Assembly (NCBI GenBank): GCA_020161065.1
Contig: JAIUPH010000040.1
Span: 1 to 64,000 of the forward strand
Source: Pseudomonadota bacterium
Lineage (GTDB): Bacteria > Pseudomonadota > Gammaproteobacteria > Burkholderiales > Burkholderiaceae_C
Direction: 5' to 3'
DNA length: 64,000 nt
Shown here: positions 20,269 through 29,651 of the stretch, in pieces
How the letters are laid out: the number at the start of each line of letters is the position of its first letter
Numbering within the stretch: the stretch's first letter is position 1
Notes under the pieces: generated by a model
Told to the model about the DNA's origin: nothing
Database searches by the model: none
What the model saw: only the letters and a program-made list of their open reading frames with translations
Program-made: the position numbers and the translations under genes

Positions 20269-21623
20269 GGGGCACGGCCGGCAGCGGCGGTGCGCTCCGG
20301 TTGGCCGTCATCGGCGGCGGCTGGGCGGGCCTGAGCGCCGCCGTGCATGCGGTGCAGCGCGGCCACGCCGTCACGCTCTTCGAGATGGCGCGCCACTGGG
20401 GTGGCCGCGCGCGCAGCCTGCCCGATACCGACGGCCTCGACAACGGCCAGCACATCCTGATCGGCGCCTACCGCGACACGCTGGCGCTGATGCGCACGGT
20501 CGGCGTCGACCCCGACAAAGTGCTGCTGCGCCGGCCGCTGGCGCTGTGCGGCGCCGATGGGCAAGGCCTGCGGCTCGAAGCCGGCCCGGCGGCCTGGGCC
20601 TTCGCCGCGGCGGTGCTGCGCAGCGGCGCCTGGCCTTGGCGCGAGCGCATCGCCTTGCTGCACGCTTGCGCCGGCTGGGCGCGCGCCGGCTTTGCCTGCC
20701 GGCCCGACCGCAGCGTGGCCGAGTTGTGCGCGGCGCTGCCCTCGGCGGTGCGCCTGCGGCTGATCGACCCACTGTGCGTGGCCGCGCTCAACACGCCGGC
20801 GGCCGAGGCCAGCGCCGCGGTGTTCCTGCGCGTGCTGCGTGACGGGCTGTTCGGCGGCCGCGGCGCCTGCGACCTGCTGCTGCCGCGGCGGCCCCTGAAC
20901 GCGCTGCTGCCCGAGCCGGCGGCGCGCTGGCTGGCCGGCCATGGCGCCGAACTGCGCCCGGGGCAACGCGTGACCTCACTGGTGCGCGACGCCGCGGCGT
21001 GGCAGGTCGACGGCCGGCCGTTCGATGGCGTGGTGCTGGCCTGCCCGGCCGCCGAGGCGGCGCGCCTGGCCGCGCCGCTGGCGCCGGCCTGGGCGGCGCT
21101 GGCTGCGGGCTTGCGCTTCGAGCCCATCGTCACCGTCACGCTGCGCTGCCGCGGCGCGCGGCTGGCGCTGCCGATGCTGGCGCTGGCCGAGGACGCGCGC
21201 TCGCCGGCGCAGTTCGTGTTCGACCACGCGCAGCTCGGCGGCCCCGCGGGGCGCTTTTCGTTCGTCGTCAGCGGCGCGGCGCGCTGGGTGGCCGCCGGGC
21301 TGGACGCTTGCGCCGCCGCCACGCAGCGCCAGGCCGCCGAGCAGTTGGCCGCCAGCGGCTGGCAGCGCGGCCAGGCGTCGCTGGAAGCGGTGTTCGCCGA
21401 GCGCCGCGCCACGTTTCGCTGCACGCCGGCGCTGCAGCGGCCGCCGGCGGTCATCGCGCCGGGGCTGGCGGCGGCCGGCGACTACGTGGCCGGCCCTTAT
21501 CCGGCCACGCTGGAAGGCGCGGTGCGCGCCGGCATCGCCGCGCTGGAGGCGCTGGAACCGCGGGAGGCCCTGCACGTTCCCACCATGCAAAATAGGGTTT
21601 CATCTTCCAGCAACCCGCCATGA
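20253..21623 (+). CDS. hpnE: Hydroxysqualene dehydroxylase HpnE (squalene-associated FAD-dependent desaturase)
   Basis: 456-residue flavoprotein of the amine-oxidase/phytoene-desaturase type that reduces hydroxysqualene to squalene. The dinucleotide-binding motif AVIGGGWAGLSAAVHA sits near residue 17, followed by RHWGGRARS. The C-terminal FAD-contact segment is AAGDYVAGPYPATLEGAVRAG. ATG 20253 overlaps hpnD by 16 bases; an in-frame GTG at 20265 gives a GTGA overlap and is a good alternative. The last 15 residues or so run through an AT-richer stretch into the start of the IclR gene (ATGA at 21620), so the natural C-terminus has probably been extended. No hpnF (squalene-hopene cyclase) follows. 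Confidence 0.92.
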   Translation: MAGAVRGTAGSGGALRLAVIGGGWAGLSAAVHAVQRGHAVTLFEMARHWGGRARSLPDTDGLDNGQHILIGAYRDTLALMRTVGVDPDKVLLRRPLALCGADGQGLRLEAGPAAWAFAAAVLRSGAWPWRERIALLHACAGWARAGFACRPDRSVAELCAALPSAVRLRLIDPLCVAALNTPAAEASAAVFLRVLRDGLFGGRGACDLLLPRRPLNALLPEPAARWLAGHGAELRPGQRVTSLVRDAAAWQVDGRPFDGVVLACPAAEAARLAAPLAPAWAALAAGLRFEPIVTVTLRCRGARLALPMLALAEDARSPAQFVFDHAQLGGPAGRFSFVVSGAARWVAAGLDACAAATQRQAAEQLAASGWQRGQASLEAVFAERRATFRCTPALQRPPAVIAPGLAAAGDYVAGPYPATLEGAVRAGIAALEALEPREALHVPTMQNRVSSSSNPP

Positions 21624-22417
21624 CCGCCACCCCACGGACGACGCCCCGGAGCGACAAGGGCGCGATCACGCCGACCATCCAGGTGCTGGAGCGCATGTTC
21701 GCCATCTTGGACACGCTGGCCGCGCATCCGGACCCGGTGTCGCTGAAGGAGATCAGCGAGCGCACGGGGCTGCACCCGTCGACCACCCACCGCATCCTCA
21801 ACGACCTGGCGGTCGGCCGACTGGTCGACCGGCCGCAGTCGGGCACCTACCGGCTGGGCATGCGGCTGCTGGAGCTGGGCAACCTGGTCAAGGCGCGGCT
21901 CGACGTGCGCGACGCCGCGATGGCGCCGATGCGCGAGCTGCACAAGCTGACCCACCAGCCGGTGAACCTGTCGATGCGCCAGGGCGACGAGATCGTCTAC
22001 GTCGAGCGCACCTACAGCGAACGCTCGGGCATGCAGGTGGTGCGCGCGGTGGGCGGCCGCGCGCCGCTGCACCTGACTTCGGTGGGCAAGCTGTTTCTCG
22101 CCCACGACGATGCGCAGCGCGTGCGTGCCTACGCCACGCGCACCGGGCTGACCGGCCACACGCGCAACAGCATCACCGAGCTGCCCAAGCTCGAGCGCGA
22201 ACTGGCCCACGTGCGCCAGCAGGGCTGGGCGCGCGACGACGAAGAGCTGGAGCTGGGCGTGCGCTGCATGGCCGCCGGCATCTTCGACGACCAGGGCCAG
22301 TTGATCGCCGGGCTTTCGGTGTCGGCGCCGGCCGACCGGCTGGAGGAGAGCTGGCTCGACAAGGTGAAGTCGACCGCGGCGCAGATCTCGGCTGCGCTGG
22401 GGCACCGCGGCGCTTAA
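21620..22417 (+). CDS. IclR-family transcriptional regulator
   Basis: 265-residue repressor/activator with an N-terminal winged helix-turn-helix (VLERMFAILDTLAAHPDPVSLKEISERTG segment, residues about 20-85, with LHPSTTHRILNDL as recognition helix) and a C-terminal IclR effector domain (residues 100-260, including SVGKLFLAH and GLSVSAPADRL). ATG 21620 overlaps the hpnE stop by 4 bases, but the preceding CAAAATAGGGTTTC stretch (21588-21601) is unusually AT-rich and may hold its own promoter. It could therefore be unrelated to squalene synthesis. Target genes and effector are unknown. Confidence 0.9.
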   Translation: MTATPRTTPRSDKGAITPTIQVLERMFAILDTLAAHPDPVSLKEISERTGLHPSTTHRILNDLAVGRLVDRPQSGTYRLGMRLLELGNLVKARLDVRDAAMAPMRELHKLTHQPVNLSMRQGDEIVYVERTYSERSGMQVVRAVGGRAPLHLTSVGKLFLAHDDAQRVRAYATRTGLTGHTRNSITELPKLERELAHVRQQGWARDDEELELGVRCMAAGIFDDQGQLIAGLSVSAPADRLEESWLDKVKSTAAQISAALGHRGA

Positions 22418-22468
22418 GGGGATCGGCCGCGGTGCGGCCAAGGCCCAGGCCGAGGCCGAGGCCGATCC

Positions 22469-23536
22469 TCAGTGCAGGTTGGCCGCGTGGCTGCCTTCGG
22501 GCTGCTGGGCCAGCCAATGGCGGATGCGCTCGGCGTCGCCGATGCGCGAATACTTGCCCGCCGAATCCAGCAGCACCAGGATCAGCTTGCGGCCGGCCAG
22601 CTGCGCCTGCATCACCAGGCAGCGCCCGGCCTCGGCGATGTAGCCGGTCTTCTGCAGGCCGATGTCCCAGGCCGGGTTGCGCACCAGGCCGTTGGTGTTG
22701 CGGAACTGCTCGACGCGCGCGCCGACCGGGAACTCGGCCTCGGGCGAGGTCGACAGCTCGCGGATCAAGGGCTGCTGGTAAGCCGCCTTGACCAGCAGCG
22801 TGAGGTCGCGCGCGCTCGATCGGTTGCTGCTCGACAGCCCCGTCGGCTCCACGTAGTGCGTGTCGGTCATGCCCAGGCGGCGCGCGGTGGCGTTCATCAA
22901 GGCGACGAAGGCGTCCATCCCGCCGGGGTAGCTGCGGCCCAGCGCGTGCGCGGCGCGGTTCTCCGACGACATCAGCGCCAGGTGCAGCATCTCGCCGCGG
23001 GTGAGCTGGGTGCCCACCTTCAGCCGCGAGCGGCTGCCCTTCTCGGTGTCGACGTCCTGCTCGGTCACGGTGACCGGCGTGTTCAGGTCCAGCCGTGCCT
23101 CGGTGACCACCATCGCCGTCATCAGCTTGGTGATCGAGGCGATCGGCAGCACCGCCTGCGGGTTCTTGCTGACCAGCACCTGGTTGGTGTCCTGGTCGAC
23201 CACCAGCGCCACGCTGGACTTCAGCTCCAGCGGGTCATTGCCCTGGTGCAGGCCCTGCTGCTCGCCCAGCGAAGGCCGGCGCGGCGCCGGCTTGGCCACC
23301 ACCACGCGGCGCCCCGCCGCGGCCTTGGCGCCGCGCGCGGACTTGGCCGCCGGCTTGGCGGACGCTTTGGCGGTGCTTTTGGTGGACGACTTGGCGGCCG
23401 GCTTGGCCACCACGCGCTGCGCCTTGGCCGTGTGCTTGCCCTGGGCCTTGGCGGCCCAGACGTTGCCCGACAAGGCGATCGCCAGCACCCCCAGCAGCCA
23501 CCACCACGAACCCCGACTCGACGACCTGCTGCGCAC
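22469..23536 (-). CDS. pbpG: D-alanyl-D-alanine endopeptidase (PBP7-like)
   Basis: 355-residue periplasmic serine peptidase of the S11 (PBP5/PBP7) family acting on peptidoglycan cross-links. The three active-site motifs are present: SITK (about residue 134), SEN (about 191) and KTG (about 295). A signal peptide at the N-terminus (WWWLLGVLAIALSGNVWA) is followed by a roughly 60-residue Lys/Ala/Ser-rich linker (KPAAKSSTKSTAK) of low complexity that may bind cell wall. Start GTG 23536. A weak promoter (TTGATT 23594-23599, 17-base spacer, TACCCT 23571-23576, minus strand) lies just upstream. Confidence 0.93.
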   Translation of the reverse strand: MRSRSSSRGSWWWLLGVLAIALSGNVWAAKAQGKHTAKAQRVVAKPAAKSSTKSTAKASAKPAAKSARGAKAAAGRRVVVAKPAPRRPSLGEQQGLHQGNDPLELKSSVALVVDQDTNQVLVSKNPQAVLPIASITKLMTAMVVTEARLDLNTPVTVTEQDVDTEKGSRSRLKVGTQLTRGEMLHLALMSSENRAAHALGRSYPGGMDAFVALMNATARRLGMTDTHYVEPTGLSSSNRSSARDLTLLVKAAYQQPLIRELSTSPEAEFPVGARVEQFRNTNGLVRNPAWDIGLQKTGYIAEAGRCLVMQAQLAGRKLILVLLDSAGKYSRIGDAERIRHWLAQQPEGSHAANLH

Positions 23537-23635
23537 TGCGAATCACCCCGGCAAACCCAAACTGGCCGCGAGGGTAACTGACAAGATCAAGCAAATCAAG
23601 AACTTGCAGGCCGTTTTTCAAGCGCTTTTCCGGGC

Positions 23636-25177
23636 TTAACCTTGCGCCGCCACGCGCTCGGCGTTGCTGTGCAGCTTGTTCAGTGCCGACAGGTAGGCCT
23701 TGGCCGATGCCACCACGATGTCGGGGTCGGCGCCCACGCCGTTGACGACGCGCCCGCTGTGCTGCAGCCGCACCGTCACTTCGCCTTGCGATTCGGTGCT
23801 GCCCGAGGTGATGGCGTTGACCGAGTACAGCATCAGCTCGGCGCCGCTCTTCACCTGCGACTCGATGGCTTTCAGGCTGGCGTCGACCGGGCCGTTGCCG
23901 TCGGACTCGGCGTGCAGCTCCTTGGTGCCGGCGGCGAAGGCCACCTGGGCGTGCGGGCGCTCGCCGGTTTCCGAGCGCTGCGACAGCGACAGCAGCCGGT
24001 AGTGCTCGACCTCGCCGGTGACGCTTTCGTCGCCGACCAGCGCGATGATGTCCTCGTCGAAGATCTCGCTCTTGCGGTCGGCCAGGTCCTTGAAGCGCGC
24101 GAAGGCGGCGTTGATCTCGGCCTCGCTCTCCATCTCGATGCCCAGCTCCTGCAGCCGCTGCTTGAAGGCGTTGCGGCCGCTGAGCTTGCCGAGCACGATC
24201 TTGTTGGCGCTCCAGCCCACGTCTTCGGCGCGCATGATTTCGTAGGTGTCGCGCGCCTTCAGCACGCCGTCCTGGTGGATGCCGCTGGCATGCGCGAAGG
24301 CGTTGGCGCCGACCACCGCCTTGTTGGGCTGCACGACGAAGCCGGTGGTCTGGCTCACCATGCGGCTGGCCGGCACGATTTGCGCGGCGTCGATGCCGAC
24401 GTCCAGGTCGAAGTAGTCGCGCCGCGTCTTCACCGCCATCACCACCTCTTCCAGCGAGGTGTTGCCGGCGCGCTCGCCGAGGCCGTTGATCGTGCACTCG
24501 ACCTGGCGCGCGCCGCCGATCTTCACGCCGGCCAGCGAGTTGGCCACCGCCATGCCCAGGTCGTTGTGGCAGTGCACGCTCCACACGGCCTTGTCGCTGT
24601 TGGGGATGCGCTCGCGCAGGCGGCGGATGAACTCGCCGTACAGCTCGGGCACCGCGTAGCCCACGGTGTCGGGCACGTTGATCGTCGTCGCGCCTTCGGC
24701 GATCACGGTCTCCAGCACGCGGCACAGGAAGTCGGGGTCGGAGCGGTAGCCGTCCTCGGGCGAGAACTCGACGTCGGCGCAGGCGTTGCGCGCGAAGCGC
24801 ACCGCCTGCTTGGCCTGCTCCAGCACCTGCTCGGGCGTCATGCGCAGCTTCTTTTCCATGTGCAGCGCGCTGGTGGCGATGAAGGTGTGGATGCGCGCCC
24901 GGGCCGCACCCTGCAGCGCCTCGGCGGCGCGCGCGATGTCGCGGTCGTTGGCGCGCGCCAGCGAGCAGACGGTGGACTCCTTGATGACGTCGGCAATCGC
25001 CTTCACCGCCGCGAAGTCGCCGTTGCTCGACGCCGCGAAGCCGGCCTCGATGACGTCGACGCGCAGCCGCTCCAGCTGGCGCGCGATGCGCAGCTTCTCC
25101 TCGCGCGTCATCGACGCGCCGGGCGACTGCTCGCCGTCGCGCAAGGTGGTGTCGAAGATGATCAGCTTGTCGCTCAC
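23636..25177 (-). CDS. leuA: 2-isopropylmalate synthase, E. coli type
   Basis: 513-residue enzyme condensing acetyl-CoA with 2-oxoisovalerate in the first committed step of leucine synthesis. The TIM-barrel motif [13 protein letters not shown] is at the N-terminus, the metal-binding histidines are in [12 protein letters not shown] and [13 protein letters not shown], and the C-terminal leucine-sensing regulatory domain follows from about residue 395. The start is GTG 25177 with GGAG 6-9 bases upstream. It lies 37 bases after a second, differently built isopropylmalate synthase in the same operon. Confidence 0.95.
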   Translation of the reverse strand: MSDKLIIFDTTLRDGEQSPGASMTREEKLRIARQLERLRVDVIEAGFAASSNGDFAAVKAIADVIKESTVCSLARANDRDIARAAEALQGAARARIHTFIATSALHMEKKLRMTPEQVLEQAKQAVRFARNACADVEFSPEDGYRSDPDFLCRVLETVIAEGATTINVPDTVGYAVPELYGEFIRRLRERIPNSDKAVWSVHCHNDLGMAVANSLAGVKIGGARQVECTINGLGERAGNTSLEEVVMAVKTRRDYFDLDVGIDAAQIVPASRMVSQTTGFVVQPNKAVVGANAFAHASGIHQDGVLKARDTYEIMRAEDVGWSANKIVLGKLSGRNAFKQRLQELGIEMESEAEINAAFARFKDLADRKSEIFDEDIIALVGDESVTGEVEHYRLLSLSQRSETGERPHAQVAFAAGTKELHAESDGNGPVDASLKAIESQVKSGAELMLYSVNAITSGSTESQGEVTVRLQHSGRVVNGVGADPDIVVASAKAYLSALNKLHSNAERVAAQG

Positions 25178-25214
25178 GGCGGTGCTCCTGCAACGTTGGT
25201 GGTGATGGCGATCG

Positions 25215-26906
25215 TCAGGCGGTCGCCGCTTCGGCCGGCTGCCAGGCCACGCCGGCGCGCTGCAGGCCCGACAGCACGGCCTTCATCGACGCGCTGACGA
25301 TGTTGGCATCGATGCCCACGCCGAACAGCGTGCGCTGCTCGCCGATGCGCAGCTCCAGGTAGGCCGCGGCGCGCGCCTGCGCGCCGGCGCCGATGGCGTG
25401 CTCATGGTAGTCCAGCACCCGCACCGGCACGCCGCAGGCCGCCGACAGCGCGGAGACGAAGGCGTCCACCGGCCCGTTGCCGACGCCGGCCAGCGCCAGC
25501 GCGCGGCCCTGCGTGCGCACCGTGGCCTGCAGGCGCAGGCGGCCGTCGGCCTCTTCGCTCATCACCTGCTGCTCGATGTGCGGCGGTGCCGCCAGGCCGT
25601 AGGCGTCCTGGAAGATCGCCCACAGGTCGCCGGCGCTCAGCTCGCGGCCCTGCACGTCCATCACCGCCTGCACGGCGGCGCTGAACTCGATCTGCAGCCG
25701 GCGCGGCAGCTCCAGCCCGTACTCGGCCTCCAGCAGGTAGGCGATGCCACCCTTGCCCGACTGGCTGTTGACGCGGATCACCGCGTCGTAGCTGCGGCCC
25801 AGGTCCTTGGGGTCGATCGGCAGGTAGGGCATGTCCCAGACGTCGCCGTCGCGGCGGGCGGCGAAGGCCTTCTTGATCGCGTCCTGGTGCGAGCCCGAGA
25901 ACGAGGTGTAGACGAGGTCGCCCACGTAGGGGTGGCGCGGGTGCACCGGCAACTGGTTGCAGTGCTCCACGCAGCGGCGGATCTCGTCGATGTCGGAGAA
26001 GTCCAGCCCCGGCGCCACGCCCTGCGTGTAGAGGTTGAGCGCGATGTTGACGAGGTCGACGTTGCCGGTGCGCTCGCCGTTGCCGAACAAGCAGCCTTCG
26101 ATGCGGTCGCAGCCGGCCATCAGCGCGAATTCGCCGGCCGCGGTACCCGTGCCTCGGTCGTTATGCGGGTGCACCGAGAGCACGATGCCGTCGCGCCTTT
26201 CGAGGTGCCGGTGCATCCACTCGATCATGTCGGCGAACAGGTTGGGCGTGGAATGCTCCACCGTCGACGGCAAATTGATGATGCACTTGCGCGCAGCCGT
26301 CGGCTGCCACACCGCGGTGACGGCGTCGACCACGCGCTTGCTGAAGGCCAGCTCGGTGCCCGAGAACATCTCCGGCGAGTACTGGAAGGTCCACTGCGTG
26401 CCGGGCTGCTTCGCGGCCAGGTCGCGCAGCATCGCCGCGTGGCTGACGGCGAGTTCGACGATGCCGTCCTCGTCCAGCCCCAGCACCACGTTGCGCATCA
26501 CCGGCGCGGTGGCGTTGTAGAGGTGCACGATGGCGCGCGGCGCGCCCTGCAGCGCTTCGAAGGTGCGTGCGATGAGGTGGTCGCGCGCCTGCGTCAGCAC
26601 CTGGATCGTCACGTCGTCGGGGATGCGCTTGTCTTCGATCAGCAGGCGCACGAAATCGAAGTCGGCCTGCGACGCGGAAGGAAAGCCGACCTCGATCTCC
26701 TTGAAGCCGATCTTCACCAGCGTCTCGAAGAAGCGCAGCTTGCGCGCCGGATCCATCGGCTCGATCAGCGCCTGGTTGCCGTCGCGCAGGTCGACGCTGC
26801 ACCACATGGGCGCGCGGCTCAGCACCGCGTCGGGCCAGCGGCGGTCGTGCAGGCCCACCGGCTTGAAGCTGCGGTACTTGGCGGCGGGGTTGCTCAACAT
26901 CGGCAT
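25215..26906 (-). CDS. leuA2: 2-isopropylmalate synthase, long actinobacterial/fungal type
   Basis: 563-residue isopropylmalate synthase of the longer class (LeuA of mycobacterial type): N-terminal [20 protein letters not shown], catalytic barrel with [15 protein letters not shown] and [14 protein letters not shown], then a C-terminal allosteric domain. The start is ATG 26906 with GGAG upstream (an ATG two codons later is possible). Directly upstream lies a leucine-rich leader peptide and a terminator hairpin, so this gene, and probably the second leuA, is controlled by attenuation. Its pairing with an E. coli-type leuA is unusual enough to note. Confidence 0.93.
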   Translation of the reverse strand: MPMLSNPAAKYRSFKPVGLHDRRWPDAVLSRAPMWCSVDLRDGNQALIEPMDPARKLRFFETLVKIGFKEIEVGFPSASQADFDFVRLLIEDKRIPDDVTIQVLTQARDHLIARTFEALQGAPRAIVHLYNATAPVMRNVVLGLDEDGIVELAVSHAAMLRDLAAKQPGTQWTFQYSPEMFSGTELAFSKRVVDAVTAVWQPTAARKCIINLPSTVEHSTPNLFADMIEWMHRHLERRDGIVLSVHPHNDRGTGTAAGEFALMAGCDRIEGCLFGNGERTGNVDLVNIALNLYTQGVAPGLDFSDIDEIRRCVEHCNQLPVHPRHPYVGDLVYTSFSGSHQDAIKKAFAARRDGDVWDMPYLPIDPKDLGRSYDAVIRVNSQSGKGGIAYLLEAEYGLELPRRLQIEFSAAVQAVMDVQGRELSAGDLWAIFQDAYGLAAPPHIEQQVMSEEADGRLRLQATVRTQGRALALAGVGNGPVDAFVSALSAACGVPVRVLDYHEHAIGAGAQARAAAYLELRIGEQRTLFGVGIDANIVSASMKAVLSGLQRAGVAWQPAEAATA

Positions 26907-26963
26907 CGGAGATCTCCTGGAGAAGGTCTTGCACGCAGCCCGATTTCGTCGTCGACAGGCACG

Positions 26964-26999
26964 AAAAAACGGCCCGCTGCGTGACGCTGGCGGGCCGTT
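26964..26999 (-). terminator. Attenuator terminator of the leuA2-leuA unit
   Basis: On the minus strand a perfect 10-bp stem, AACGGCCCGC pairing with GCGGGCCGTT across a 12-base loop, runs straight into TTTTTT. It lies 33 bases after the leader-peptide stop codon and 57 bases before the leuA2 start. Confidence 0.88.
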
Positions 27000-27032
27000 G
27001 ATCGGAAAAAAGGGGGAAAGGACGAACGTCGA

Positions 27033-27092
27033 TCAGCGCACCCGCGAACGCGGTAGCAGCGCTAGGGCCAGAAGGCGGGCAATCGACGACAT
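27033..27092 (-). CDS. leuL: Leucine operon leader peptide
   Basis: A 19-residue open reading frame, MSSIARLLALALLPRSRVR, containing five leucines within seven residues, two of them encoded by the rare codon CTA in this GC-rich genome. It lies between pssA and leuA2, just ahead of a strong intrinsic terminator, which is the standard layout of a ribosome-mediated leucine attenuator: stalling at Leu codons would favour an antiterminator and let leuA2-leuA be read. A -10 element (TATATT) ends only 8 bases before the ATG, so the transcript probably starts at or next to the A of the start codon (leaderless). No Shine-Dalgarno is visible. Confidence 0.85.
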   Translation of the reverse strand: MSSIARLLALALLPRSRVR

Positions 27093-27099
27093 GGCGCGC

Positions 27100-27127
27100 A
27101 ATATAGCACGCGGCCTCGCGCGGTCAG
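27100..27127 (-). promoter_or_regulatory. Promoter of the leuL-leuA2-leuA unit
   Basis: Minus strand: -35 CTGACC (27122-27127), 16-base spacer, -10 TATATT (27100-27105). Predicted transcription start is about 27093, adjacent to the leader-peptide ATG at 27092. It lies just downstream of the pssA stop codon. Confidence 0.7.
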
Positions 27128-27139
27128 CGGCCGCGGCCG

Positions 27140-27964
27140 TCACTGGTGCAGCCCCTTCTCCTCGGGCTCGTCGATCGAGGTCGCGATCACGCTGACCGGC
27201 TTGCCCTTCATCTTGCGCCAGCCGTACACGACATAACCCGACAGCCCGTACAAGCAGAAGATGCCGAACAGCGCGCGCGGCGTGTCCAGCGCGATCAGCG
27301 CGATCGCCAGCGCCACGCCCACCAGCACGATGAAGGGCACGCTGCGCCGGCCGCCCACCACCTTGAAGCTGTAGAACGGCGCGTTGGTCACCATCGACAG
27401 CCCCGCGAACAGCGTGACGCCGAAGGCCACCCAGGCCAGCCACGGAATCTGCGAGGCCGGCCGGAAGCCGGCATCGTCCATCACCCACACCAGGCCGATC
27501 ACCAGCGCCGCCGCGGCGGGGCTGGGCAGGCCCTGGAAGAAGCGCTTGTCGACGACGCCGATGTTGACGTTGAAGCGCGCCAGCCGCAGCGCGGCGCCGG
27601 CGATGTAGACGAAGGCCGGAATCCAGCCGGCCTTGCCCAGGTCCTTCAGGCCCCAGATGTAGACGATCAGCGCCGGCGCCGCGCCGAAGCTGACCATGTC
27701 CGACAGGCTGTCCATCTGCTCGCCGAAGGCGCTTTGCGCATTGGTCATGCGCGCCACGCGGCCGTCCAGGCTGTCGAGCACCGCGGCCACGAAGATGGCG
27801 ATGCAGGCCGCCTCGAAGCGGCCGTTCATCGCCATCACGATGCCGTAGAAGCCCGAGAACAGCGCCGCCAGCGTGATCGCGTTGGGCAGCACGTAGATGC
27901 CCTTGCGGCGCGGCCGCGGCGCGTCGCCGGCCTCGTCCGGCGGCAGTTGGCTGTTCTCGTTCAT
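27140..27964 (-). CDS. pssA: CDP-diacylglycerol-serine O-phosphatidyltransferase
   Basis: 274-residue inner-membrane enzyme making phosphatidylserine, precursor of phosphatidylethanolamine. The CDP-alcohol phosphotransferase signature DGRVARMTNAQSAFGEQMDS plus the closing LSD is intact near residues 65-90. About eight hydrophobic segments are visible (for example YVLPNAITLAALFSGFYGIV). ATG 27964 is 31 bases after ilvC, so it is probably cotranscribed with the ilv genes, the usual Burkholderiales order. The lipid gene's place inside an amino-acid operon has no evident biochemical reason. Confidence 0.95.
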   Translation of the reverse strand: MNENSQLPPDEAGDAPRPRRKGIYVLPNAITLAALFSGFYGIVMAMNGRFEAACIAIFVAAVLDSLDGRVARMTNAQSAFGEQMDSLSDMVSFGAAPALIVYIWGLKDLGKAGWIPAFVYIAGAALRLARFNVNIGVVDKRFFQGLPSPAAAALVIGLVWVMDDAGFRPASQIPWLAWVAFGVTLFAGLSMVTNAPFYSFKVVGGRRSVPFIVLVGVALAIALIALDTPRALFGIFCLYGLSGYVVYGWRKMKGKPVSVIATSIDEPEEKGLHQ

Positions 27965-27995
27965 GGCCGCGAGGATGCCAGCAGCAGCGGCGGCT

Positions 27996-29069
<1,074 letters not shown>

Positions 29070-29561
29070 CTACACTCTGAGAATTCTCTCGCCGCGGCCG
29101 ATGCCGCTGGTGCCCGTGCGGACGGTCTCGAGGATGGCCGTGCGGTCGATGGCCACCAGGAAGGCATCGAGCTTGCCGGCGTCGCCGGTCAGCTCGATGG
29201 TGTAGCTCTTTTCGGTCACGTCGACGATGCGGCCGCGGAAGATGTCGGCCATGCGCTTCATCTCCTCGCGCTCCTTGCCGACGGCGCGCACCTTCACCAG
29301 CATCAGTTCGCGCTCGGTGAAGCTGCCCTCGGTGAGGTCGACGACCTTGACGACCTCGATCAGCCGGTTCAGGTGCTTGGTGATCTGCTCGATCACCTCG
29401 TCGGAGCCGGTGGTGACGATGGTCATGCGCGACAGCGAGGCGTCCTCGGTCGGCGCGACGGTCAGGCTTTCGATGTTGTAGCCGCGGGCGGAGAACAGCG
29501 CCACCACGCGCGACAGGGCGCCCGGCTCGTTCTCGAGCAGCACCGCAATGATGTGTTTCAT
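29070..29561 (-). CDS. ilvH: Acetolactate synthase small (regulatory) subunit
   Basis: 163-residue ACT-domain regulatory subunit that confers valine feedback inhibition and activates the catalytic subunit. The N-terminal ACT domain begins MKHIIAVLLENEPGALSRVV and continues with GYNIESLTVAPTEDASLSRM. The second, C-terminal domain includes ELTGDAGKLDAFLVAI. Length is standard. It is 90 bases downstream of ilvI; that gap holds a perfect 12-base palindrome (GGCCACGTGGCC) of unknown meaning. Confidence 0.97.
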   Translation of the reverse strand: MKHIIAVLLENEPGALSRVVALFSARGYNIESLTVAPTEDASLSRMTIVTTGSDEVIEQITKHLNRLIEVVKVVDLTEGSFTERELMLVKVRAVGKEREEMKRMADIFRGRIVDVTEKSYTIELTGDAGKLDAFLVAIDRTAILETVRTGTSGIGRGERILRV

Positions 29562-29651
29562 GACAAGCTCTCTCGGGCCGGCGCGCTCTTCAGGCGCCGG
29601 GGCGGTAACCCCGGACCCTTGGCCACGTGGCCGTGACGATTGAAGGGAAGG

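Noticed and set aside
29562-29651. Palindrome GGCCACGTGGCC and GC-rich stems between ilvI and ilvH considered as a riboswitch or internal terminator.
   Set aside because: No T-run and no known riboswitch core; best regarded as an intra-operon spacer that may fold.
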